Shown one piece after another: positions 1 through 11,029 of a DNA stretch of 64,000 nucleotides. Position numbers and translations under genes: made by a program. The stretch comes from Prochilodus magdalenae (taxonomy: Eukaryota; Chordata; Actinopteri; Characiformes; Prochilodontidae), in assembly GCA_024036415.1 (NCBI GenBank), contig JAMWET010005038.1, positions 156,141 through 220,140 on the forward strand, given 5' to 3'. The first letter of the stretch is position 1. The number at the start of each line of letters is the position of its first letter. The notes under the pieces were generated by a model that was given only the letters and a program-made list of their open reading frames with translations, had not been told where the DNA came from and did not search any database.

Positions 1-412
1 GTGGGTTTGACGTTGTGAGACATGCCAATGATTCCAGTTTCATACTCGGCCGCACATGCGATGGACAGGCCTCATCACGGCACCTGACTGACCCAACAGC
101 CACCATGCAGACATCCAGCGAGCAGTGGTGTCCTCCATGAGTCGTCCTGTTAGTGCAGCACCATTGGCAGACGGCTGCACCACGCAGGACTACATGCACA
201 CAGACCGTTACCACGACTACCCTTAACACCACGTCACCGTCACCAAAGACTGCAGTGGTGTCGTACCAGACTGTCATGGAGTGACTCAGAATGGCAGCGG
301 GTCATCTTCAGTGACGAGTCCCGCTTTAGTCTTGGTGGAGACGCCCAACGAGTCCGTGTGTGGAGGCACCGTGGTCAGCACCAAGATGACCGGTTTGTTG
401 ACAGGCATGTAC
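1..412 (+). mobile_element. TcA: internally deleted Tc1-like element, truncated by the window start
   Basis: Begins inside the subterminal region shared with other TcA copies and reads into transposase remnants: LSWSD, then SDESRF (the first catalytic Asp region of the Tc1 DDE domain), then the VWRHRGQHQD stretch. It breaks near 410, where TcB-like sequence begins. Frameshifted and non-functional. Confidence 0.7.
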
Positions 413-429
413 TGGACATCAGTATTCAT

Positions 430-720
430 ACATCACCGAATTGGTCAGTTGGTCCAGATTTGGTGGATGCCTTCCCTGGAGTTTACTGGTTGTTCCAGGT
501 TGTCCCACGGATCTTCAAGAAGAGGCCAGTCCAGATGTGTGAAAGCTCCAGAACACTCATCATGCCAACCCTTCACATTTGCAGTGAGAGCTGTGATCTT
601 GGAATACCGGGGTAGGAATATTCTGTTCCACAGTAAGAGGAAAAGGTAAAACCCGGTTGTCCAGCAGCTCAGTGAACACACTGTGGTTCGGATTTACCAT
701 CACCTCAACCAAAAGAACCC
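430..720 (-). mobile_element. TcB-like fragment joined to TcA
   Basis: Shares the 'cagttggtccagatttggtg' region and the following 'gttgttcc', 'cagcagctca' segments with the copies at 2640-3115, 39245-39635 and 44290-44630. It is probably the N-terminal side of a Tc1-like transposase in reverse orientation. The TcA/TcB join suggests recombination or insertion. Confidence 0.5.
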
Positions 721-1190
721 AATCCCACCTAATTAAAACACCCCCGGAACATCACAGAGGGGGCTAAGGTTTTGTCAGGGGAGCTTATGGGTCTGGGGCT
801 ACTCCGTCTGATCACTTGTCCGTCCAGGCCTACCTACGGCCACTGGTGAATGAGGTCTGATGCATGCATGTATGATTCCGTCTACTACCTTCACCATGCT
901 GTCGTCTCCGGCTTATATTCCTACTTGTGGTTTGCTGTGTGCTGAAGTGACAGGAATTCTGAAGGAAATCCAGGAACACTGGGAGACTCGTCGCTCTTTG
1001 GAAATGAAGTCATATGTAAATAGGGTCTCTAAAGCCACTAATCACAGAGCTTAGGCAGAGACCAGGCAGAGATACATGCACTATAAACAATCCAGAGCCC
1101 ATAATTTATATTCTTATTATATAGTAGTGAAGGAGACCAGTGGCTAAAGATAGTCTTCTATGTGACTATAGCTCAATAGCCAGACCCTAA
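720..1190. other. No recognised feature
   Basis: Anonymous non-coding sequence; no frame, RNA gene or repeat recognised. Confidence 0.5.
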
Positions 1191-1680
1191 AAACACACCC
1201 CTGGGCACAGGAGCTACATTCACCCAGACTGTACATCTACACCAATCAGGTACCTACCACCACCTGGTATCGCAATTCAAGTCCTGTAACCCACCCCTGC
1301 TTTAACCCCTGGCCACAGTAGCTACATCTACACCATTACACCACAGTACCTACCACCATTTACATTTACGGCATTTAGCTGACGCTCTTATCCAGAGCGA
1401 CTTACAAGGGTAATCACATCACCGGTAGGCACAGGTAGTGTTAGGAGTCTTGCCCAAGGACTCTCATTGGTGTAGCATAGCATAGTCACCCAGACCGGGA
1501 CTCGAACCCCAGTCTCCCACATGTGGTGGAGGCTCAGTGGTGTTGTCCGCTGAGCTACTCCAACCACCACCACCTGGTAAGTGTGTCCTGCTGTGTCCTG
1601 TAACCCCTGCTGCTTTAACCCCTGGGCACAGTAGCTACATCCACACCTATCAGGTACCTACCACCACCACGTGACGTGGA
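1190..1680. repeat. Degenerate tandem repeat of about 100-bp units interrupted by a SINE
   Basis: The phrases 'cccctgggcacag', 'agctacatc', 'caggtacctaccacca' recur at about 1197, 1310 and 1618. The SINE at 1357-1572 separates the second and third units. Confidence 0.6.
1357..1572 (-). mobile_element. tRNA-derived SINE with LINE-type tail
   Basis: On the minus strand: an A-box-like TAGCTCAGCGG, then a B box GGTTCGAGTCC at about the right spacing, then a body and the 3' tail GTCGCTCTGGATAAGAGCGT...TAAATG, which is common to many teleost SINEs and LINEs. It runs 5' to 3' from 1572 to 1357. Pol III-transcribed in principle; copied by LINE machinery. Confidence 0.85.
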
Positions 1681-1867
1681 CCCACTTGACACTCGCCAGC
1701 TTCTGATGGAGTCTTGCCCGGCTCAGGGACGACTGGTCACCTCCATACAAGTCTGAGTGCTGCATATCAATACACTGCACATAACTGACCAAAATGACGT
1801 GCTGCACTGTCGAAGCAAACTTCTATAATGAACTGAGTTTGACCAGTACAGTACAGTTACATCGTAC

Positions 1868-1912
1868 CCACTTAAAAGCCCACTTAAAAGCCCACTTAAA
1901 AGCCCACTTAAA
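1868..1912. repeat. 12-bp tandem repeat, four copies
   Basis: Four consecutive near-perfect copies of CCCACTTAAAAG. Confidence 0.9.
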
Positions 1913-2124
1913 TCTCCACAAACATACTCGTTAATTCAGCTGTGGATCATAAAATTCAGTCCTGAAATAACAGATATTCTGGGTAGTCTGTACTCAGACT
2001 AGGAGACAGAAGAGGAAGCCAAAGAGTGTTCATACATAGCTACCACACCTTTCTACCCCACCTTTACAGGGTTAACATTTCAGTGGTCATTTTACCACAA
2101 CTAGAGAGGAGATTGGTTTAAAGT

Positions 2125-2264
2125 AGCCCTGGCAGGCCCACACAAAGCCCCGGCAGGACCTTTCAAAGCCCCCGCAGGACCTCGCAGAGCCCTGGCAGGC
2201 CCAGGCAGAGCCCCCGCAGGACCACGCAGAGGCCCGGCAGGCCCGCACAAAGCCCCCGCAGGGC
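2125..2264. repeat. GC-rich 21-bp minisatellite, about 6.7 units
   Basis: The unit resembles AGCCCCCGCAGGACCACGCAG, with variant units carrying GGCAGGCCC. The 21-bp period keeps a minus-strand frame open, giving Cys/Gly-rich 7-residue repeats with no sign of a genuine gene. Confidence 0.85.
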
Positions 2265-2640
2265 TTCATTTGCAGGGGTTTTGTTTAGACAGCTCAGTCG
2301 TGCCATTCACCATCTGTTAACAGCAGCTACTATAGCAAAACCGCCCCCCTTGACATCCCGTCCCTACCTCCGAAAAGCTGGGTGACGTACTGCGCCCCGT
2401 TCCTGCTGCTCCTATACCTTTTCCATTTGTCCTGGCATTTTTTGAAAGCCTGATTTATATTTTTGGCGGCCTCTCTGTTTGAATTCAAAGCTGAAGTCTC
2501 GTTCCTCATACAGACCATGGCCTGCCCAAACCACTGAGCGTTTACACAGAGGGGCCACCGGAGGGGAGACAGGATGCGAGACACATTGATGTTGGCACTG
2601 TATCTGAAACTCGTCCTTAATTATTATTACATGAATAAAG
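2265..2640. other. Unassigned sequence before TcB
   Basis: No recognised gene. Short overlapping minus-strand frames show no family similarity I can name. Confidence 0.4.
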
Positions 2641-3115
2641 CTTCGGAGTGAGGAACCTCTCAGTAAGCCGAGAAATAACACACGCACACAAACGATATGA
2701 TCTTTCTGGACCCTCGACTCTTTGCAGCCTTCGGAATGATCCCCACTCCCTCTCCCTTCCTCGAATATTTAGCCGGCATTGAATGTAGCAAGTGATTTGT
2801 AGAAGCAATGGATTGGATCGGGCATGGACTGGACACGTTTCGGGATGTAGCCACATCAGTGTTCAGACACTCTTCCATCCAAGACTTGCTCAGTTGGTGC
2901 CAGATTTGGTGGATGCCATCCCTGGCACAATTCCGAGGAGAATTCCCTGTAGACTGGGATTGTATCCACTGCTGGTAGACCCGTATGACCGTACGCTTCC
3001 ATACACCTGCAGATTCAGCTACTTCCTTCACACTATGGTCTTTGGCCACGCCCACATGCAGTCCCTCCTTTTAGCCAATCATTAACATCTGCTCTGAAGC
3101 CATTTTCCACACATG
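2640..3115 (-). mobile_element. TcB: Tc1-like element remnant retaining the N-terminal HTH region
   Basis: A minus-strand frame at 3055-2660 opens with KEVAESAGVWKRTVIRVYQQW followed by SQSTGN-type residues, typical of the helix-turn-helix and linker of Tc1-family transposases. Downstream the frame passes into sequence unrelated to a catalytic core, so no DDE domain remains. It is the best of the four TcB-like copies. Confidence 0.7.
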
Positions 3116-3186
3116 GAACGAGACATTCCCTGCACTGTAGCACCTCCTCCCAATCTATGGATCCCGTCACTCACACCCCGCAGGCA

Positions 3187-3715
3187 TTTAATGCCCCATC
3201 AGTAATGCAGCTTGAACATCCTCACACAGTTCCTGCAGATGGTGCGGTAGGGGTGGAGGTGGAGGGACACTAGGCCTTCTGGATGTGTGACGACAAACCG
3301 TTCATCTTGGTGCTGACCACGGTGCCTCCACACACGGGTTCGTTGGGCGTCTCCACCAAGACTAAAGCGGGACTCGTCACTGAAGATGACCCGCTGCCAT
3401 TCTGAGTCACTCCATGACAGTCTGGTACGACACCACTGCAGTCTTTGGTGACGTGGTGTTAGGGACAGGCGTGGTAATGGTCTGTGTGCATGTAGTCCTG
3501 TGTGGTGCAGCCGTCTGCCAACCAATGGTGCTGGCACTAACAGGATGACATCACTCCTCGCTATATGTCCGCAATCGTGGCTGTTGGGTCAGTCAGGTAC
3601 AGCGATAAGGCCCATCCGTGATTATGTCACATGCACTTGGATCATTTACATCTTACAACATCAAACACCAAGTTTCAGCCAGCTATCTGTGCAACTATTC
3701 TTTTGATGATGTGTG
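3187..3715 (-). mobile_element. TcA copy, minus orientation
   Basis: A minus-strand frame (3537-3199) reads RTRLSWSDSEWQRVIFSDES and onward, then goes through the same deletion junction as other TcA copies. The distal end (about 3690-3715) matches the TcA terminal repeat (GTGCAACTATTCTTTTGATG). The right part of the catalytic domain is absent; the other terminus is truncated near 3187. Confidence 0.8.
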
Positions 3716-3721
3716 TGCACA

Positions 3722-3750
3722 TAGATAGATAGATAGATAGATAGATAGAG
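3722..3750. repeat. (GATA)n microsatellite
   Basis: About seven GATA units immediately after the TcA terminus. Confidence 0.9.
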
Positions 3751-4124
3751 ACACTGTTCACTCGAAACAAGTCTTTGCCAGTCAAACCAGCTCCCACCGT
3801 GCAGATGGGTTTGTCTCTCTCCTCACGCTGTAGTTAATTCCCTTTAAGAAGTGGATCCAGCCAGATTAAGCCAAACGGCCAGCTGTATTGATGATTACAG
3901 AGGAATTATGGGGGATGAAGTCTTTCTTCGGCCGTCATTTTGAGTACATGCTGTCTGCCTATGTACCAGGAAATGCCTAAAGGTGGTTTAATAGACATTA
4001 ATTTAATTCTGTATTTATACAATTGAAATCTTAATGATTATAAACTAGAGATCTGAGAGCTAATTAGCACAGCCACGTTCAAAGTAATTGCCAAATAATT
4101 AAAATACAGCACACACTAATAAAA
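3751..4124. other. No recognised feature
   Basis: AT-rich anonymous sequence. Confidence 0.5.
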
Positions 4125-4785
4125 CCTTATCGCTGTACCTGACCGACCCAACAACCATGACTGCAGACATTCAGCAAGCAGTTAGTGCAGCACCATCGGC
4201 AGACGGCTGCACCACGCAGGACTACATGCACACAGACCGTTACCACGACTGTCCTTAACACCACGTCACCGTCACCAAAGACTGCAGTGGTGTCGTACCA
4301 GACTGTCATGGAGTGACTCAGAATGGCAGCGGATCATCTTCAGTGACGAGTCCCGCTTTAGTCTTGGTGGAGACGCCCAACGAGTCCGTGTGTGGAGGCA
4401 CCGTGGTCAGCACCAAGATGAACGGTTTGTCATCACACATCCAGAAGGCCTGGTGTCCCTCCACCTCCACCCTACCGCACCATCTGCAGGAACTGTGTGA
4501 GGATGTTCAAGCTGCATGGGATGGATTATCACAGGACACCATCAGGAACCTCTACAGCTCCATACCGAGACGTCTGGCGTGTTGGGTTAGCAAACATGGC
4601 GGCCCGACGCCATACTGAGAGACAGACTTCTGTATGTGTAGCTCAATAAATATTGATCATATCAGTCTAAATGTATCATCAGTTATTGATCCTGGTCACC
4701 TTTATCTTCCTTCCCAACAGCACCGCACTCCCACACCTCCTTCTGGGCGGAGCCATTACTTTAATGATGAGGGTATACATGTCCA
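4125..4785 (+). mobile_element. TcA copy with transposase C-terminus and embedded poly(A) signal
   Basis: Carries the deletion derivative best: the N-side (SDES region, VWRHRGQHQDER) runs into HPEG, then in a second frame LQELCEDVQAAWDGLSQDT...RRLACWVSKHGGPTPY and a stop, recognisable as the Tc1 transposase C-terminus. The second Asp and the final acidic residue of the triad are deleted. AATAAA at 4645-4650 lies just after the stop. The 3' terminal repeat is near 4740-4785. Confidence 0.85.
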
Positions 4786-5335
4786 TATGCGACGCTAAAC
4801 AGATTTCTGTTTGGGAATTCTGAACGAACGCTGGAAGTAATTAAAAACCGCTGCGCTCTTCATTAGGTACTCTTTGACTGCTCAGCTGCTTGACAACCTC
4901 ATCCTATGGTTACGATGCCTTGGGGGTTGAACTGTTTACTGCCGTTATAATTAATAATGGGCTGAATTATTTATTAACACGGTGTATCTCATCTTGGCTT
5001 ATTGCTTTATCTTCAGTGCTGAAATGAGCTTCTCTGAGAGAACCGTCATTAGGCAGGTCTGTTCTACGCGACTAGGTCACGCTGTACATTTGAGAGCGAG
5101 CTGGAAATCAATCGTGCAGGCAGTCGCTGTGTTTCCACTGAACGGTTGTGTCTAGCAGAGGACGGACGGTGGTAGATTGTCCATCCTGCAGATTCAGCTT
5201 GGGCTTTATTATGTAGGTGTGGTCTGTAGAAATGAGGTTCACTCATTCATTTAAACAGGCTTGCATTAGTGATTGATTTGGCACCAGCCTCGCAATGTGA
5301 CCGATTAAGAGGGATGCGGGCCAATCTGTCTCAAC
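4786..5335. other. No recognised feature
   Basis: Anonymous sequence; no supported gene. Confidence 0.5.
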
Positions 5336-6285
5336 ACCCTCGTAACTACCAGAGATACCATAGAAACCATCTAAAAACACCCTAGCCGCATCCTCTATAA
5401 CAACCACATAGCAACACCCTAGCAACTACCAGACATGCCATAGCAACCCACATTAAAACACCCTAGGAACCACTTCCATATCAACCACAATGCAACATCC
5501 TCAAAACTACCAGAGATGCCACTGAAACCAGCTAAAAACACCCTAGCAACCTTTTGAAACACCTTAAAAACACCCTAGCAACTTCCTCTATAACAACAAC
5601 ATATCAAAACCCTAGCAACTACCAGAGATTCCATAGCAACCACCTAAAAATACCCTATGAGCTTCTACCACCATAACAATCACACTGGAACACCCTCACA
5701 ACTACCAGACATCCCATAGCAACCCACATTAAAACACCCTAGGAACCACCTCCATATCAACCACAATGCAACATCTTCACAACTACCAAAGATGCCATTG
5801 AAACCAGCTAAAAACACCCTAGCAACTACTGGAGATTCCATAGCAACCACCTAAAAATACCCTAGTAGCCTCCACCACCATAACAGTAGAGCATCACCCT
5901 AGCAACTACCAGAGATTCCACAGCAGCCACCTAAAGACACCCCACTAGCCGTCCCCACCATAATCGAATAGCAACACTCTCACAACAACCACATAGCAAC
6001 ATCCTATCAACTACCAGCTATACCGTGGCTGTTACCTAGAAACACCCTGTTATCATAGATACCATGGTAACCACCTACGAACACCCTAACAACCATGCAA
6101 GACACCACAGCAACCACCTTAAACACTATGGCAACCACTTTGGATTCCTTATCAACTGCATAGCAACATCCTAGCAACCACCTAAAAATGACAGCAATCA
6201 CTTAACACCATAGCAACCGAAAAACGCACAACAGCAGCCACATGATCTTAGCAATGACATAGTAACCATACAGAATAACACAGGA
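5336..6285. repeat. Diverged tandem repeat, 'accaccctagcaac' type
   Basis: About 950 bases built from imperfect repeats of CACCCTAGCAAC, CTACCAGAGAT and CCATAGCAACCACC at variable spacing (roughly 40-80 bp units). Such arrays are familiar in teleost genomes. Confidence 0.8.
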
Positions 6286-6288
6286 ACC

Positions 6289-6402
6289 GGGGACACCAGC
6301 TGCGGGGAGACCAGCTGCGGGGAGACCAGCTGCGGGGAGACCAGCTGCGGGGACACCACGCGGGGACACCACGCGGGGACACCACGCGGGGACACCAACT
6401 GC
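6289..6402. repeat. Two abutting short minisatellites, 15-bp then 13-bp units
   Basis: Four units like GGGGAGACCAGCTGC are followed by three of GGGGACACCACGC and one hybrid unit ending AACTGC. The 13-bp unit looks like the 15-bp unit after a small internal deletion, which was then amplified. Confidence 0.9.
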
Positions 6403-7170
6403 GTCAACCAGCTTTACACTATAATCAATAGAGCAAAACCGCACCGAACAAGCCCACCATTAAACACCAACAGATCACTCACTAACGATAATCCTAATTA
6501 ACACTTCCACACCAGGGTGCGGTGTCCAAACACCAGAACACCCAGACATTCAGATTCAGACCCATCCATCTTCAGACCTGCTTTCTAGTGCCCAAAGCTT
6601 TATGGGACAAAGCTTCGGAAGGAACTCCTCAGGCTCTAGGACCCAGAGGCACTCTAGAAGCCAATAAATTCTGTTTGGCTTTCCTCTTCGGTTCTCACCC
6701 GCATCTCCCATCCCCCCCCCCCAATCCCTTCTTCCACAAAGCACTGGAACGGCGGCTCAATGAATATCGCTGAGCTAAATGTCTGAGCAGCAGTACAAAG
6801 AGCTTATGGTTCACACAAGCGTGATAATCACACCCCGTATGCTCCAGTAACGTCCTGGTGTGTGATGAAAGGGCCGACGCGCACATGCTGCACCAGCTCC
6901 AGCTCCTTAAGCATGTTAGACGGCGAACAAAGCACTAATCTGGAGGTCTACATGCAGCCTGGACTCTTCAAGGAGACAGCCTCATTACGAATGCTTGGGT
7001 AGGCCGCTCACAGCGAAAGGGCAACATCAGCACTGCCACATGTCACGGAGCGCAGCGATGTAGGGGTCCAAGCATTCCAGGAACAAAGGAAAACTGTTTA
7101 CATGGTACCTCTCGCCGTGGCAACAACACTCTGTAATTAGCATTGATTATTTAATAGCTGGCACTAGATT
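6403..7170. other. Unassigned sequence with a C9 run
   Basis: No gene recognised. A C run lies at about 6713-6721. Confidence 0.4.
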
Positions 7171-7171
7171 T

Positions 7172-7973
7172 ACACAGTCGGGTCACATTATTATGACCAC
7201 CAGCTAATTTCCAGAGTAACCACCATGTGCAGCACAGACGGGCTGGGAGTGACTCAGTAAGCTCCTGGTAGGCCGTCACAGGTATCCGGAGCCATGCTGA
7301 CTGCGGTGCAACCCCACCGCTGCTGGAGCGTGTGTGAATAAGATACACTAGTCGTCCTTCAAATGTAGGAGGTAAGGATTGGGGTGGTCCACCTGTCCTT
7401 GTTCTAAATACGGAATTCGTCCCTTTGTTAAATGTTGCGCTCCCATATGGGACCCCGATATGTACCGATTACTTACGATGTGCTGTCACAGCATGAAATT
7501 GATATCACACTCAGTCAGACCCCGCCCCGCCCCCAGGCTCTCTCTATTTCCAACCACATGGCTCACCCTCACAAGTCATTGAACCATCATCACTAGTACG
7601 GCACCCGGTCTATTTTATATTTCACCCGTCTGAAAAGGTGGCATTCTTGACATAGGTGAGTAATCCTATTTAGAGTGGACACAATGACCGAGGTCACCCC
7701 ACAGATGCTCAGTTGGGTTCCTGAACCAGATTCCGGGGAATCTGGTTCCAGGGTAGTACTTGGAAGTCTTGGTTATACTCTTCCGCCCATAGCTGGAAGA
7801 TCCCATCCGCCCCGGAGAAGGCGTTCAGCATGTATGGTGGTGTACAAGATCTGCCAGCCTACTGCACACCATATATACCCACCAAGCCCGCTCACGACAC
7901 GTGACTTCCTTCAGGAGCCATGCGCTGCAGCTCTCGAAAGCAGGAAGTGGTCATAATGTGACTCGACCGTGTA
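7172..7973 (-). mobile_element. TcC: Tc1-like element with a second element nested inside
   Basis: The left end CAGTCGGGTCACATTATTAT and right end CATAATGTGACTCGACCGTG are inverted-repeat partners. The internal sequence matches the TcC copy at 19091-19556 up to about 7340 and again from about 7675; the roughly 330 bases between are foreign. No usable transposase frame. Confidence 0.75.
7345..7672. mobile_element. Nested element related to the one at 60938-62025
   Basis: Contains GTGGTCCACCTGTCC...AATACGGAATTCGTCC near the left and CTGAAAAGGTGGCATTCTT near the right, diverged forms of the termini of the larger element at 60938-62025. It interrupts the TcC consensus, so it inserted later. Exact edges are uncertain. 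Confidence 0.5.
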
Positions 7974-8024
7974 GAACCACATGCCACTTGTGTTTGCATA
8001 CACAGTCATCCACGTTTCCCCAGC

Positions 8025-8188
8025 TCGAGTGAGCACACTTGCCCAGAGCGGTGGGCAGGCCTATCCACAGTGCCTGGCGAGCAGTTAGGGGTTAGGTGAC
8101 TTGTTCAAGGGCACTTCAGTCGCGTCCTGACGGTTGAGGGGATCGAACCAGGAAGCCTAACCCTTAAACCCCAGTCCATAACTGCCTC
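8025..8188 (-). mobile_element. tRNA-like SINE fragment
   Basis: Read on the minus strand it contains CTGGTTCGATCCCC (B-box-like) followed by ACTGAAGTGCCCTTGA and CTGTGGATAGG...GCCCACCGCTC, a widespread teleost short interspersed repeat. The A box is weak. Confidence 0.65.
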
Positions 8189-8533
8189 GTTTAAACAGGT
8201 ACAGGACTCTAGTCCTCCTTTCCACTGTAGAACCAAGTGGTTCTTACACCTGTGAGCCAGTTTCCTGAGGAAAGCTGCACAAAGGACTCGCTAACTGCTA
8301 ACAGGCTAACGGCTACACATTCAGTACACAGCAGAAAACACGTCCGTCTCCATCTGTCACCCCACCACCACTTCCTCTGCGTGCTCACAGATTACTTGCC
8401 TCTAAACAAGTGGAATGTAATAAGCGCTTCCTGAGACTGCGCCGGCACTGCGGTGGGCTGCACCGTAACCGGCTAAAGTAATAATGCAGATTCAGTAAAA
8501 CAATAAAGTGTTAATCATAATTAATCATATTAT
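8189..8533. other. No recognised feature
   Basis: Anonymous non-coding sequence. Confidence 0.5.
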
Positions 8534-8568
8534 ACTCTCTCTCTCTCTCTCTCTCTCCCTCCCTCCCC

Positions 8569-8657
<89 letters not shown>

Positions 8658-8732
8658 TCTCTCTCTCTCTCTCTCTCCCTCTTTCTGTCTGTCTCTGTCT
8701 CTCTCTCTCTCTCTGTCTGTCTGTCTCCCTCG

Positions 8733-8781
<49 letters not shown>

Positions 8782-9182
8782 TCTCTCTCTCTTTCCGTCT
8801 GTCTCTGTCTCTCTCTCTCTGTCTGTCTGTCTCCCTCGCTCCCTCTCTCTCTCTCTGTCTGTGTCTGTCTGTCTGTCTGTCTGTCTGTCTCCCTCGCTCC
8901 CTCTCTCTCTCTCTTTCTCCCTCTCTCTCTCACTTTGTGTCTCCCCCCCCCTCTCTCTCTGTCTGTCTCTTTCTCTGTCTCCCTCTCTCTCTGTGTCTCC
9001 CTCTCTCTTTGTCTCCCTCTCTCTCTGTCTGTCTCTTTCTCTGTCTCCCTCTCTCTTTGTCTCCCTCTCTCTCTGTGTCTCCCTCTCTCTCTCTCTGTCT
9101 GTCTGTCTCCCTCTCTCTCTCCCTCTCTCTCTCTCTTTGTCTCCCCCTCTCTCTCTGTCTGTCTGTCTGTCTGTCTTGTCTG

Positions 9183-9219
<37 letters not shown>

Positions 9220-9357
9220 CTCTGTCTGTCTGTCTCTCTCCCTCTCTTTGTGTCTCTGTCTGTCTCTCTCCCTCTCCCTCTCTCTCTCTCTCTCCCTCCC
9301 ATGTCTCTGTCTGTCTGTCTGTCTGTCTGTCTCTCAAACACACACACAGACAGACTC
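8534..9357. repeat. Long (CT)n/(CTGT)n/(CA)n pyrimidine tract
   Basis: About 820 bases, nearly all C and T on this strand, of CT, CTGT and CCCT motifs with short CA blocks near 8579-8600 and 9337-9350. All frames are open on both strands because stops cannot form easily, which explains apparent Ser/Leu- and Arg/Glu-rich frames up to 344 codons. Not a gene. Confidence 0.97.
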
Positions 9358-9549
9358 AGGTATAACCACAGATCGTTAAAAACGACTTTGATGAATCTAA
9401 ACAGTGGAGCCACCCACATCTGGCACTGATCATGAACTCCATCTCTCACTCTGACTGAGAACCTAGGAGACGGCTCCAACTTCACATCACTTCCTCCTGG
9501 ATTAATCGTGTTCAAGCTCTGAGCTTCTTTATTGTATCTGGTCATATAA

Positions 9550-9835
9550 CCTCGTTAGCCATGTCTCACTCTCTTCACCCGGGGTCGACCAGAGGGGGAT
9601 GGGTTCCTCCCTTGAGCCTGGGCTCCTCTCGAGGTTTCCTCCTCTTACTCCTAGGGAGGTTTCCTTGCACAGGGAGCTGTTCTTTTTCCGATGTCGTCGC
9701 TGGCTTGCTCAATGGGGACTTGGACACAGACTCCATTTCTTTTCCCCTCTCCGCTTTTCATAAACTGCTTTACTGTAAAGCTGCTTTGAGAACAGTAGAT
9801 GTAAAAACTGCTACAAATGATTGATTGATTGATTG
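9550..9835 (+). mobile_element. Common teleost interspersed repeat ('ggtttcctcctc' family)
   Basis: Matches from memory the very common fish repeat with CTCGAGGTTTCCTCCTC, TTGCTCAATGGGG and a tail AAGCTGCTTTGAGAACAGTA. A reverse-oriented relative is at 30095-30345. It ends in TGATT repeats. Confidence 0.7.
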
Positions 9836-10195
9836 ACGTGTCCTTGGCCACAGATCATTTAATACACAGTATTGTTAGTTTGGGAAAACAGTAAAAGCAG
9901 TTTTTAATTATTCATTCATTTAGGTGTAGAAGGACACATCCACCAAACAGACCACTCATAATGCATCCTGAACCTACATACGTCATCCCCTAACATGCAC
10001 TCATCTACAGCACCCACACGCGTTTCATGTTCTGGGTTTCTATAGAAGGATTTGAGATGGACGTCGCTGGAATCTGTACTAAGGATAGCGGTCAACACTA
10101 AACACCACATCAAAGAATTCCTTGAGTAAGACCAGGGCCGGAGCGGGACTTTTCAGACCAAGGGTCACATTATGGAGACTGGCCCACCCCTAATG
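9836..10195. other. No recognised feature
   Basis: Anonymous sequence leading into the satellite. Confidence 0.5.
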
Positions 10196-10994
10196 ACCTG
10201 GCATATCATGACATCAGGCTATAGGGTATTACAGCAGAGTGGTCACTCTACATACGCAAACACTACTATAGTAACAGTAAACAAACAAAATACTGGACCA
10301 GAACCCCCCCCCCAACCCAACCCAAACCACCCCCACCCCTAATGCCCTGCAATATGATGACGTCAGGCTATAGGCTGTCACAGCAGAGTGGTCACTCTAC
10401 ATACTCAAACACTACTATACTAAAAGTAAACAAACAAACAAACAAACAAACAAACAAACAATCAGAATACTGGACCAGAACCCCGCACCCTCCAACCCAA
10501 ACCACCCCCACACCCCTAATGCCCTGCAATATGATGACGTCAGGCTATAGGCTATCACAGCAGAGTGGTCACTCTACATACTCAAACACCACTATAGTAA
10601 CAGTAAACAAACAAACAGACAAAAACAAAATACTGGACCAGAACCCCCCCCAAACCACCCACCACACCCCCACCCCTAATGCCCTGAAATATGATGACGT
10701 CAGGCTATAGGCCATCACAGCAGAGTGGTCACTCTACATACTCAAACACTACTATAGTAACAGTAAACAAACAAACAAACAAAAACAATCAGAATACTGG
10801 ACCAGAATCCCCCCCCCCCAAACCCACCCACCACACTCCCACCCCTAATGCCCTGAAATATGATGACGTCAGGCTATAGGCCATCACAGCAGAGTGGTCA
10901 CTCTACATATTCAAACACCACTATAGTAACAGTAAACAAACAAACAAAAACAATCAGAATACTGGACCAGAACCCCCCACCCCCCCCCCGCCCC

Positions 10995-11029
<35 letters not shown>

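Noticed and set aside
2330..2856. Overlapping minus-strand frames of 79-91 codons
   Set aside because: No similarity I can name; partly shadows of the TcB frame.
8508..9545. Frames of 285 and 344 codons on opposite strands
   Set aside because: They are translations of the CT/CTGT pyrimidine tract; stop codons are nearly impossible there. Not genes.
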